From contig JAFAQY010000028.1 of NCBI GenBank assembly GCA_019261985.1, positions 1-51,845 of the forward strand: DNA of 51,845 bases, given 5' to 3'. The notes beneath the pieces are model-generated. The model was not told the DNA's origin, did not search any database, and saw only the letters and a list, made by a program, of their open reading frames with translations. Below, piece after piece: positions 7,646 through 15,094 of this stretch (the stretch's first letter is position 1; each line of letters starts with the position of its first letter). The DNA comes from Bryobacterales bacterium (GTDB lineage: Bacteria > Acidobacteriota > Terriglobia > Bryobacterales > Bryobacteraceae). A program made the position numbers and the translations under genes.

Positions 7646-8413
7646 ATGAAGCGCTTCGCGACACCGTTGGTTGTGCTATGCGTGCTTGCGGCGCAGTGTG
7701 CGTGGGCGCAGGGCAGAGGCGGTGGAAGCGGCAAGGCCGCTGCTCCGCCCGCCGGACCGGCGGAGCCAACACCGCGCTCGCCCGATGGGCGCCCGAACCT
7801 GGGATCGACGCCGGATCACAAAGGATATTGGGAGCTGCGGCCCGGGCTCGGCGGCATGCCGCGAGCGAACGAGGTGCCGTTCCAGCCGTGGGCGCGGGCG
7901 CTGTATCAATATCGCACTTCGAAGGCCGACTTATATCCTCCCCTGGTAAACTGCAAGCCCGCGGCCGGGCCGTCGTTCTTCAATGCTCCCGGATTTGAGA
8001 TTGTGGACGTTCCGGAACTGAAGCGCGTTTATTTACTCAATATCGCGGGTCCGCATTCGTGGCGGGTGATCTACATGGACGGGCGTCCGCACCCGCAAGG
8101 CGAGGATCTGCGCCCGACCTTCTTCGGCCATTCGGTCGGCCGCTGGGAAGGCGACACCCTGGTGGTGGATTCCGTAGGGTTCAATGAAAAGCAGTGGATC
8201 GCGGGAGCATATCCCACGACCGAGCAGCTTCATTTAACCGAGCGCTTCACCCGGCCTAATCTGAAGACGCTCAGCTACGAGGCGATCATCGACGACCCCG
8301 GCGCGTACACAAAGCCGTGGTCGGTGAAGTGGACGATCACGGAAACTACCGCGTCGAAGTTTATTCCGGGCGGGGAGATGTTCGAGTATATCTGCCAGGA
8401 TGCGGGGCGGTAA
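7646..8413 (+). CDS. Secreted acidobacterial protein, stand-alone copy of the fused domain
   Basis: Exported protein of 255 residues with a signal peptide ending CAWAQ and a Gly/Ala/Pro-rich stretch after it. The main domain matches the second half of the 6141 protein: FQPWARALYQYRTSK, RVIYMDGRPHPQGED, FFGHSVGRWEGDTLVVDSV, LHLTERFTRPNLKTLSYE, DDPGAYTKPWSVKWT. It starts one base after the stop of the DUF6152 gene, so translation is probably coupled. A broken copy of its first 260 bases lies at 10431-10684. Function unknown. Confidence 0.85.
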   Translation: MKRFATPLVVLCVLAAQCAWAQGRGGGSGKAAAPPAGPAEPTPRSPDGRPNLGSTPDHKGYWELRPGLGGMPRANEVPFQPWARALYQYRTSKADLYPPLVNCKPAAGPSFFNAPGFEIVDVPELKRVYLLNIAGPHSWRVIYMDGRPHPQGEDLRPTFFGHSVGRWEGDTLVVDSVGFNEKQWIAGAYPTTEQLHLTERFTRPNLKTLSYEAIIDDPGAYTKPWSVKWTITETTASKFIPGGEMFEYICQDAGR

Positions 8414-8660
8414 TTCCGTTCTGAATCCAAAAACCTGGCGCAGCTAACCCTGAAATTTTAGCAGAGATAACGCCGGCATCAATGGCATCAGACGCGGGAC
8501 CACGCGAAAAGGTGACTGCGGCTAAAACGCGCGGTCGGTGTGTTGGCTGGGTTGTAGCTGTGTTAAGCGGACTGTCCTGTAACCACTAACTGTGTCGCAA
8601 GTACTAATGGCTGAAATCGGTCAGGACCGAGTTCTTACGCGGGGTAAGGAGGTTCGCTCG

Positions 8661-9518
8661 ATGCGAGCAATCATACGTGCTGGTTTAGTCATCTTTGTAG
8701 GCTGCGCAGCGATTGGACAGTCTGTTGATAGGCCCCAATTCGAGGTGGCGTCGGTAAAACGGGGCGCGCGGCCCGTTGTTGGCACGGGAGTACGCGACGG
8801 GGCGCGAGGTGGTCCCGGAACTGCAGATCCCACTCTGGTTGTGTACACAAATCTCAGGCTCAAGGATCTCTTGCTCACCGCCTATGGTCTGAAGGACTAT
8901 CAGGTCGCGGGACCGGACTGGCTCGATACCGAACGGTACGATATCGTTGCCAAGGTCCCACCGAACGCCAGCAAGGACCAATTCGCACTGATGCTTCAAA
9001 GCCTGCTGGTAGAAAGGTTCAAACTGATCACTCATCACGAGTCGAAGGAACTCCCTCTCTACAATCTAGTGGTGGCTAAGAATGGGCCAAGAATGAAGGC
9101 TTGGGCAGACCATCCTAGCACTCTGCAACCGACAGCTCCAGCAGGCCCGCCCACCCTCGGCACGGATGGCTTCCCGCAGGTGTTGCCCGGCCATTTCGCG
9201 ATACTCGTGGTGAACGGACACAATCGCCTTACGGCCAGCAAACTGTCAGTGGGAAAATTGGCCGACATGTTGGCAAGCCAGTTGGGTCGCCCCGTCCTGG
9301 ACAAAACCGGACTCACGGGAGAGTACGACTACCGGCTCGAATTTTCGCCCGAGGGCTTGGGACGAGGTGTGCCGGCTGCGGCGACGCCAGACGACCAGGA
9401 CGTTGTCAGTCTCTTTGGCGCTGTGCAGGAGCAGCTTGGATTGAAGCTGACGAAGGGGCAAGGGACTATCGATGTGATGGTCATCGATCATGCGCAAAAG
9501 GTACCTATCGAGAATTGA
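8661..9518 (+). CDS. DUF3738 (TIGR03435) secreted protein
   Basis: DUF3738 protein of 285 residues. The start at 8661 is set by a good ribosome-binding site (GGTAAGGAGG) and a signal peptide (MRAIIRAGLVIFVGCAAIGQ); the frame is open back to 8592. Landmarks: FEVASVKRG, LLLTAYGLKDYQVAGPDWLD, ERYDIVAKVP, MLQSLLVERFKLITHHESKE, GRPVLDKTGLTGEYDYRLEF, AVQEQLGLKLTKGQG, VMVIDHAQKVPIEN. It belongs to the GPxWLD form of the family, with no cysteine pair. It stands alone between the DUF6152 operon and the toxin-antitoxin remnant; no BlaI-type operator is visible in front of it. Confidence 0.9.
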   Translation: MRAIIRAGLVIFVGCAAIGQSVDRPQFEVASVKRGARPVVGTGVRDGARGGPGTADPTLVVYTNLRLKDLLLTAYGLKDYQVAGPDWLDTERYDIVAKVPPNASKDQFALMLQSLLVERFKLITHHESKELPLYNLVVAKNGPRMKAWADHPSTLQPTAPAGPPTLGTDGFPQVLPGHFAILVVNGHNRLTASKLSVGKLADMLASQLGRPVLDKTGLTGEYDYRLEFSPEGLGRGVPAAATPDDQDVVSLFGAVQEQLGLKLTKGQGTIDVMVIDHAQKVPIEN

Positions 9519-9602
9519 CACACGGACGCGCGCCTGGCACAGGTTACGTTCACTGCTACATCTAAGGATGTTATCTGGCGCGAGCGGCGAACTAGCCATC
9601 TG

Positions 9603-10010
9603 TTATTTCCTGGGGCGGCGCTGCCTTCGTGGCGTTCTTAGCTCGAGATGCTCCCGCAGCCAGGCAGCGAGCCGATCAAAGTTGAACTGGCTTTTGTCGT
9701 ATACAGCCCGGCCACGAAATCATACGTCTGTTGAGCGTCGGCTATGGGACGAGCGCCATTGATGACGAGAAAAGGTATCGGTAGCTGCGAAGGCAGTTCG
9801 TTTATTGCCGTCGATAAAGGGATGGTTCTGCGACAGGCTCTCCCACAAGGCGGCTGCTTCCTCGATCAGATCGGCATAGTAGCCTGTCTGCGGACGGAAC
9901 AGAGCGGCTTCGAGTAAACCCGGATCGCGAATGCCGTGTGACCCTCCGTAGCGCTCAATCTGGTCGGCGTGCATGGCCAGCACTTCCGCAACCGTGAGGT
10001 AATCCCTCAC
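9603..10010 (-). pseudogene. doc: Doc-type toxin gene with two frameshifts
   Basis: The first part reads MRDYLTVAEVLAMHADQIER and carries the Fic/Doc core HPFIDGNKRTA. After AATDTF the frame slips: the next stretch, LVINGARPIADAQQTYDF, is one base out, and VYDKSQFNFDRLAAWLREHL is in a third position. The two shifts (+1 and +2) cancel. Rejoined, they give a normal Doc length of about 135 residues. Intact Doc toxins phosphorylate EF-Tu and are neutralised by the Phd antitoxin; here the product would be a 96-residue truncation. The GTG start overlaps the antitoxin stop (GTGA). Confidence 0.8.
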
Positions 10011-10234
10011 TTAGAAAGCTTCTTGTACAGGGCAGCATATTTCTCGTGGCTGGCAAGGTAAGCGCTCATGACATGCGTCCTGGGCGTAGCCTTTTTTCGT
10101 TTCTCGATGAGATCGGCCAAGGCCTCGTCAACGAGGGCCTGGATCTGGCGGCCTTCGTTCTCGGCAATCGTCCGCACGGCGGAAAGGATCTCGGAATTGA
10201 CTTGGGTGGCGAACTTTTCGCGCGTGGCGGACAT
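10007..10234 (-). CDS. Antitoxin, ribbon-helix-helix type, partner of Doc
   Basis: Small protein of 75 residues. The segment QVNSEILSAVRTIAENEGRQ and the following IQALVDEALADLIEKRKK look like a ribbon-helix-helix DNA-binding domain, and the C-terminal HEKYAALYKKLSK would bind the toxin. The stop overlaps the GTG start of the doc remnant, the usual arrangement. GGGAGGGATCTCC precedes the ATG. The gene seems intact although its toxin is broken. A damaged copy of its first half lies at 14836-14935. Confidence 0.8.
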   Translation of the reverse strand: MSATREKFATQVNSEILSAVRTIAENEGRQIQALVDEALADLIEKRKKATPRTHVMSAYLASHEKYAALYKKLSK

Positions 10235-10317
10235 GGGAGGGATCTCCTTTAACTAGACGTATCATGATGCGTCAAGGCTTTAGAGCTGACCCTTAGAACT
10301 CAGCCGCAAATGCGCCT

Positions 10318-10430
10318 ACAAATGCTCTTCTCCTTGTAGCTTCCAAAGATATCTTCCAGCGCGGCGCAGATTTCACCGACCGCCGCGTACGCTTTCACGG
10401 CATCCCGAATCAGCGGCATTGTGTTCGCGT
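10318..10430 (-). pseudogene. Fragment of the acyl-CoA mutase 3' end
   Basis: This stretch matches 15097-15210, the last codons of the mutase gene, with scattered substitutions; shared blocks include 'ccagcgcggcgcagattt' (variant) and 'ggcattgtgttcgcg'. Only the tail is present. Together with the antitoxin start at 10141-10256 it repeats the layout of 14836-15210. It ends at a TTCGCG shared with the next fragment. Confidence 0.8.
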
Positions 10431-10684
10431 TGCACCGTTGGTTGCGCTATGCGTGTTTGGGGCGCACTGCGCATGGGCGCAAGGCAGAGGCCGTGGAGGC
10501 GGCAAGCCGCTGCTCCGCCCGCCGGACCGGCGGAGCCAACGCCGCGCTGGCGCGATGGCCCGAACCTGGGTCCGACGCCGGATCACAAAGCATATTGGGA
10601 GCTGCGGCCTGGGTTCGGCGGCATGCCGCGAGCCAACGACGTTCCGTTTCAGCCGTGGGCGCGGGCGCTGTATCAATATCGCGG
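10431..10684 (+). pseudogene. Fragment of the 7646-type secreted protein gene
   Basis: Matches about 7657-7912 closely, covering codons from the signal peptide (PLVALCVFGAHCAWAQ) to FQPWARALYQYR. The start codon is missing, and the frame shifts after GRGRGGGK, so the rest (AAAPPAGPAEPTPR onward) is in another frame. The gene body downstream is absent. It joins directly to the mutase fragment and ends before the BlaI promoter. Confidence 0.85.
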
Positions 10685-10729
10685 CTCGGCCTGGCGTACT
10701 AGCTGCGCTCGCACGCCGCAAAACAGGGG

Positions 10730-10770
10730 TTGACTATGCTACATATGTAGCATTATGCTACACATGTACC
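10730..10770 (+). promoter_or_regulatory. BlaI promoter with two operators
   Basis: TTGACT (10730-10735), an 18-base spacer and TATGCT (10754-10759) form the promoter. TGCTACATATGTAGCA (10737-10752) is a perfect 16-base palindrome filling the spacer. A second, slightly degraded copy, TGCTACACATGTACC, runs from 10756 to 10770 across the -10 box. Both contain the TACA-N2-TGTA core typical of BlaI/MecI/CopY repressors. The BlaI start codon is only four bases after the second operator, so the leader is very short. Confidence 0.85.
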
Positions 10771-10773
10771 GTA

Positions 10774-11175
10774 ATGCCGCTATCCAAAGCCGATTCCGCA
10801 CTCCTTACACGTCGCGAACGGGAGATCATGAACGCCGTCTTCGCGCTGGGGAACCGCGCGTTGGTGGATGACATCCGCGCACGCTTAACAAACCCGCCCA
10901 GCGATTCGGCTGTTCGCGCGATGCTCGTGCGGCTCGAAAATAAGGGCTTCCTGAAGCACCAGTACGATGGCCCGCGCTACGTTTACTCCGCGACTATCTC
11001 CCCGGCTGTCGCGAAGCGCACGGCTCTGCAGCAGTATTTGCAGACCTTCTTCGGGGGCTCGCTGCGTCAGATGATGACGGCTCTGGTGTCCGACGCCTCA
11101 TGGACGGATGACGATCTCGACGCCCTAAAGCATGAAATCGATCGGGTTCGCAAAGAAAGGAAAAAACAGTCATGA
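10774..11175 (+). CDS. BlaI/MecI-family repressor
   Basis: Winged-helix repressor of 133 residues. RREREIMNAVFALGNRALVD and PPSDSAVRAMLVRLENKGFL form the DNA-binding domain, and the C-terminal half (ALQQYLQTFFGGSLRQMMTA) is the dimerisation region that BlaR1-type systems target for cleavage. ATG 10774 follows directly on two operators, so the gene is very probably self-repressed. A longer open frame back to 10438 is only a gene fragment and was not used. Its stop overlaps the start of the BlaR1 fusion gene by four bases, so the pair is translationally coupled. Confidence 0.92.
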   Translation: MPLSKADSALLTRREREIMNAVFALGNRALVDDIRARLTNPPSDSAVRAMLVRLENKGFLKHQYDGPRYVYSATISPAVAKRTALQQYLQTFFGGSLRQMMTALVSDASWTDDDLDALKHEIDRVRKERKKQS

Positions 11176-13064
11176 CGCCCGCGATGCGTGAGTTCTTGCT
11201 TGCGATCAGTGAGTCTCGGTTCGCTTCAATTATCGCCAAGGTGACCGTCCTCGCCGCGTTGGGTCTGCTTGCTGCCTGGCTGGCACGCCGCAATCGCGCG
11301 GCCGTCCGGCATGCGCTGCTGGCTGCGGCGTTCGGCGCGATGTTACTCTTGCCGATCGCCGCCGAGTTCATGCCGCCGTTCCACGTGGGTTTGCCCGTCG
11401 GAGAGGAAAATGCGAGCTTACTTCCGTTCAGGACCGGCAGCGACGCGAACTCATCCACCATCGCGTTCCGCGCCGGTAATCATGTGGACACGACCGCGCC
11501 GCAGGCGTCGAAGCTTTCGCTGTCCAGCCTGTTGCTCGGGGTTTGGGGCACGGGGGTTGTGGTCTTTCTCCTCCCGGTGATCGTCGGTCTGTGGCAGATT
11601 AGCGCGTTGCGCCGGTCGGCTTTGCCATGGCGACATGGGCAGTCTGTTGCCGAGCCCCTGGCGCTGGATGCCGGCATTCGTCGGCGCGTTTACGTTTTTG
11701 TGCATCAGGCGCTGCCGGGACCGATGACGTGTGGTCTGATGCGCCCTGCCATACTGCTGCCGTTGGACGCAGAGCACTGGACCAGGGAGGACCTTGATCG
11801 CGCCTTGGTACACGAACTGGAGCACATCCGTCGAGGAGACTCGGTAATACGTTGCTTAGCGCGGGCTACCTGTTCTGCATATTGGTTCCATCCGTTAGTT
11901 TGGATCGCATGGCGTAAGCTCGTGCTGGAAGCGGAACGCTCCTGCGATGACGCAGTGCTCCGGCGCTCGGAAGCAACGTCATATGCCGAACAACTGGTCG
12001 GGCTTGCCAAACGGCTGTCGGCAGCGCGCAAAATGCCCGCCCTAACGATGGCTAGTTGCATCGACTTGGCAACGCGCGTCAACGCAATCCTGGACATCCA
12101 ACAGAGCCGCGGAAGGTGGGGAGCCAATTCAGTTCTGCTGGTGTCGACAGTTGCGGCTGGACTCGTTGGTGCGATTTCGCCTCTCACAGTAGTGGGGGCG
12201 CCTCAGGACGGCTTCGATGCGCTCAAGGAAGCCCCACTGTCGTTTGAAGTCGCTTCTGTAAAGCGGAACAAATCAGATGCGCCGGGGTACTCGAATTTCC
12301 CTCTTAACGCGGGCGATGCATACATCGAGAATGGCGGTCACTTTGTTGCGCGCAACTTTCCGCTAGTCACATACATCTTCTTCGCCTATAAATTAATGGG
12401 TAATCAGGGCCGCCCCGTGTTGTCTCAACTACCCCGCTGGGCGATAGCAGACGGTTTCGACATCGAGGCCCGAGCAATCGGAAATCCAACCAAGGACCAG
12501 ATGCGTTTAATGATGCGGTCGCTGCTCGCCGAACGCTTCAAACTGGGGCTTCACACAGAGAGGCGCGAAATCCCAGTCCTCGCATTCGTCCTAGCGAAGG
12601 CGGGAAAGACTGGCCCCCAGTTACAGCCGCACGATGCCGCCACACCTTGCGAGCCGAACGCCGTTCCGGCTCCGGGCGACCGCTACCCGAACACGTTTCA
12701 GCAGATAGTCGCGGGTCAGATGCCCAGTCTGTGCAATGTGATTCTCGGCCTTCCGGCAAGCGTTGTTGGCCGCTCACGGCTCGGCGGACGCAATGTGACC
12801 ATCGGATTCATGGCGGACATGTTCAGCCAACGGGTGGACCGCGGGCGCCCCATGATTGATGCGACGGGACTTCCCGGAAAATTCGACTTTGTTCTCGAAT
12901 TCACACCGGACGGTCCCACGCCGGCGACGGCCGGCGAGCCTCAATCCGATGGCCCGACCTTCGAAGAAGCTCTTACCGATCAACTCGGACTCAAAGCAGA
13001 GTCACGAAAGAGCTTGATGGACGTAATCGTGCTCGACAACGTGGAGCGGCCCACGCAGAATTGA
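11172..13064 (+). CDS. BlaR1-type M56 metallopeptidase fused to DUF3738
   Basis: Membrane sensor-protease of 630 residues. The N-terminal half is M56: membrane helices near 22-40, 47-65 and 120-141, the zinc motif HELEHIRRGD with HELEH at 214-218, and LEAERSCDDAVL near 252-263. A last helix (320-341) leads outward. In classical BlaR1 the outside part is a beta-lactam-binding domain; here residues 357-630 are a DUF3738 domain (FEVASVKRNK, LSQLPRWAIADGFDIEA, LLAERFKLGLHTERRE, MIDATGLPGKFDFVLEF, ALTDQLGLKAESRK, VIVLDNVERPTQN). I infer that this domain senses an envelope signal and activates the protease to inactivate BlaI. The cysteines in TPCEPNA and PSLCNV echo the protein at 152. Confidence 0.92.
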   Translation: MTPAMREFLLAISESRFASIIAKVTVLAALGLLAAWLARRNRAAVRHALLAAAFGAMLLLPIAAEFMPPFHVGLPVGEENASLLPFRTGSDANSSTIAFRAGNHVDTTAPQASKLSLSSLLLGVWGTGVVVFLLPVIVGLWQISALRRSALPWRHGQSVAEPLALDAGIRRRVYVFVHQALPGPMTCGLMRPAILLPLDAEHWTREDLDRALVHELEHIRRGDSVIRCLARATCSAYWFHPLVWIAWRKLVLEAERSCDDAVLRRSEATSYAEQLVGLAKRLSAARKMPALTMASCIDLATRVNAILDIQQSRGRWGANSVLLVSTVAAGLVGAISPLTVVGAPQDGFDALKEAPLSFEVASVKRNKSDAPGYSNFPLNAGDAYIENGGHFVARNFPLVTYIFFAYKLMGNQGRPVLSQLPRWAIADGFDIEARAIGNPTKDQMRLMMRSLLAERFKLGLHTERREIPVLAFVLAKAGKTGPQLQPHDAATPCEPNAVPAPGDRYPNTFQQIVAGQMPSLCNVILGLPASVVGRSRLGGRNVTIGFMADMFSQRVDRGRPMIDATGLPGKFDFVLEFTPDGPTPATAGEPQSDGPTFEEALTDQLGLKAESRKSLMDVIVLDNVERPTQN

Positions 13065-13065
13065 T

Positions 13066-13869
13066 ATGAGGCGACTCTTTGTTGGCGCGTGTACGATTGC
13101 GCTTTTCACCATAGGCCACAAAGTATCTTCGCAGTCAGCTGACAAACGCCCACGCTTCGAAAAATTCGAAGTGGCGACCATTAAACCGACTCCTCCGGAT
13201 TGGAAGGGCGGGCGGTACATACGAATGATCAGCCCGCAGCGATTCTTTGCTCCCAATTTTTCAGTCAGAGCGCTGATTGCGGCTGCTTATGGTCTTTCTC
13301 CGCCGGTGATCCGCGGCGGTCCTGCGTGGCTGGACGCTGATCGGTATGACATAAATGCTGTTACACCAGGGGATGTTCGGCCAAATTTGGACGATCAAAT
13401 GGCAATGCTCAGGGAGCTATTGGTAGATCGTTTCAAGCTCACTTTCCATCGAGAGCAACGGGAATTCTCTGTCTATGCCCTCACCATCAACCGGAACGGC
13501 CCAAAGCTCAAGGCGAGCGCCGCGCCGGTGGATGACCCGCCCGAACTTGTGAATATAGTCTACCCCGGAGAAGGCGTTCGACTACCGGCGCGCAACGCCA
13601 CCATGGGCCAATTCGCCGCCATGATGCAGCGATCCATATTCGACAGGCCCGTGCTGGATCGGACTGGCCTCCCGGGACGATATGACTTCGATCTCGAATG
13701 GACGCCCGATGAATTTCAGTTCGATGGGACTCTTAAGGACAATCCGGAATCGACAAAGCCGGGAATCTTCGCCGCGCTGCAAGAGCAACTAGGTTTGAAA
13801 CTAGAAGCGACGCGAGGTCCAGTGCTGGCGATGATCATCGATGGGGTCACGCGGCCCTCGGAAAACTGA
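13066..13869 (+). CDS. DUF3738 (TIGR03435) secreted protein
   Basis: DUF3738 protein of 267 residues starting one base after the BlaR1 fusion gene, so it belongs to the BlaI operon. Signal peptide MRRLFVGACTIALFTIGHK. This copy shows an internal duplication clearly: NFSVRALIAAAYGL (64-77), RYDINA (93-98), LLVDRFKL (118-125) and VYALTI (136-141) correspond to NATMGQFAAMMQRSI (177-191), RYDFDL (205-210), LQEQLGLKL (238-246) and VLAMII (253-258). The product is probably periplasmic or extracellular, and may share a ligand or partner with the DUF3738 part of the neighbouring sensor (inference). Confidence 0.9.
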   Translation: MRRLFVGACTIALFTIGHKVSSQSADKRPRFEKFEVATIKPTPPDWKGGRYIRMISPQRFFAPNFSVRALIAAAYGLSPPVIRGGPAWLDADRYDINAVTPGDVRPNLDDQMAMLRELLVDRFKLTFHREQREFSVYALTINRNGPKLKASAAPVDDPPELVNIVYPGEGVRLPARNATMGQFAAMMQRSIFDRPVLDRTGLPGRYDFDLEWTPDEFQFDGTLKDNPESTKPGIFAALQEQLGLKLEATRGPVLAMIIDGVTRPSEN

Positions 13870-13959
13870 GCGCCGGTCACGGTAGCGCTGCTTTTTGGCG
13901 GGATATAAACGCCGGAACATCAAAACGCGGGATCAATCATCCTAAAGCGAGGTTCCAAA

Positions 13960-14760
13960 ATGAATCCGCAACGAAGGGGTGTTCTTGAAAGGGCCGGAGT
14001 CGGCCCCACGAAAGTGCGTCTCGCCGGATTAGCGATAACCTGCGCCGCGCTGATCGGCCAAATCAATCCCAGATTCGATGTGGCCACTATAAAACCGTCG
14101 CAACCGGAGCCAGGTACTCGCCGTTTTTTGATACAGGGGCGCCGTTTTGTCACGCTCAAGACTTCACTCGCCGATTTGATCCAATTCGCTTACGGCCTCC
14201 ACCCGCATCAAATCGTGAATGGTCCGAAGTGGCTAGAGTCAGACAAGTTCGACGTCGTTGGCCAGACCAGTAGCGACACTCAACCAGCTGAGCAGGAATG
14301 GATGAGGATGATGAGCGCGCTGCTCTCGGAAAGGTTTCAATTGCGATTTCACTTGGAGAAACGCGAGCTTCCGGTCTATGCAATCGCGGTCGGCCGCGAC
14401 GGCGCGAAGCTGAAGCCAAGCGATGGCAACCCAAACGGACCAGGATCGGTCGCATTTCACGGCCGGGGCCAACTTGTTGCAACCAACGCCACGCTCGACG
14501 ACCTTGCCTGGGAGTTGCAATCGGCGATTGTCGATAGACCGGTGGTCAATAAGACTGGGCTGAGTGCTCGCTTCAATTTCACGCTCACTTGGACTCCGGA
14601 TGAGTTTCAGAATTCCAACTTGGCCGGACCGGCACCCACAAACGACGTGCCGGGGCTGTTTACGGCTATCCAGCAACAATTGGGGATACGGCTGGAAGCG
14701 AGTAGATCGATTGTTGACGTAATGGTGGTGAACAGTGTCGAGTTGCCGAGCCGAGATTAG
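13960..14760 (+). CDS. DUF3738 (TIGR03435) protein
   Basis: DUF3738 protein of 266 residues, 90 bases after the previous copy on the same strand. The N-terminus has a positively charged stretch before a hydrophobic segment (VRLAGLAITCAALIGQ), so export is likely although the signal is atypical. Landmarks: FDVATIKPSQPE, DLIQFAYGLHPHQIVNGPKW, KFDVVGQTS, LLSERFQLRFHLEKRELPVY, DRPVVNKTGLSARFNFTLTW, AIQQQLGIRLEASRS, VMVVNSVELPSRD. It may be read from the BlaI operon or from its own promoter; no clear -35/-10 pair was found in the gap. Confidence 0.88.
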   Translation: MNPQRRGVLERAGVGPTKVRLAGLAITCAALIGQINPRFDVATIKPSQPEPGTRRFLIQGRRFVTLKTSLADLIQFAYGLHPHQIVNGPKWLESDKFDVVGQTSSDTQPAEQEWMRMMSALLSERFQLRFHLEKRELPVYAIAVGRDGAKLKPSDGNPNGPGSVAFHGRGQLVATNATLDDLAWELQSAIVDRPVVNKTGLSARFNFTLTWTPDEFQNSNLAGPAPTNDVPGLFTAIQQQLGIRLEASRSIVDVMVVNSVELPSRD

Positions 14761-15094
14761 TAGTTGGGGGGGCGAGAATGCTCTTGTGGTACCGTCGCGT
14801 GAGCGCGAGCTGTGGCGATAGCCGCTACACTGCGCGGATCTCGCGGCCTTCCTTCTTAGCAATCGTCCGTACGGCGGAAGGATCTCCGGAATTGGCCTCG
14901 GCGAAGACCTTTTTTGCTTGGCCGACTTGGGAGGACCTGCTTTAACTCGAAGTTTGATGGTGAATCATGATATGTCAAAGCGGGCTGAAGCCCGCCGCAG
15001 GCTGAGCCTGCCCCACAATGGGCTGTGTGCTAACTTCGACAATCAGTACTGGCGTTCGTTGTACCGCGTCGCGCTGCGCCGCTGATGCGACTGC
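14761..15094. other. Stretch with antitoxin remnant and hairpin repeat
   Basis: 14836-14975 is a decayed copy of 10141-10270: it keeps 'gcaatcgtccg', 'acggcgg', 'aaggatct' and 'tttaact', the start and upstream region of the antitoxin gene, but has lost the coding frame. A hairpin repeat follows at 14980-15016, then about 80 bases with nothing recognisable before the mutase gene end. Confidence 0.7.
14980..15016. repeat. Hairpin repeat, GCGGGCTGAAGCCCGC module
   Basis: GCGGGCTGAAGCCCGC forms one hairpin, GCAGGCTGAGCCTGC the second, and CCCAC ends the element. It was inserted into, or survived within, the duplicated segment 14836-15210; the matching copy at 10141-10430 lacks it. Confidence 0.8.

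Noticed and set aside
10438-10773. N-terminal extension of the BlaI gene by 112 codons
   Set aside because: The extension is read through a gene fragment, partly in the wrong frame, and through the operators; the conserved BlaI start is at 10774.
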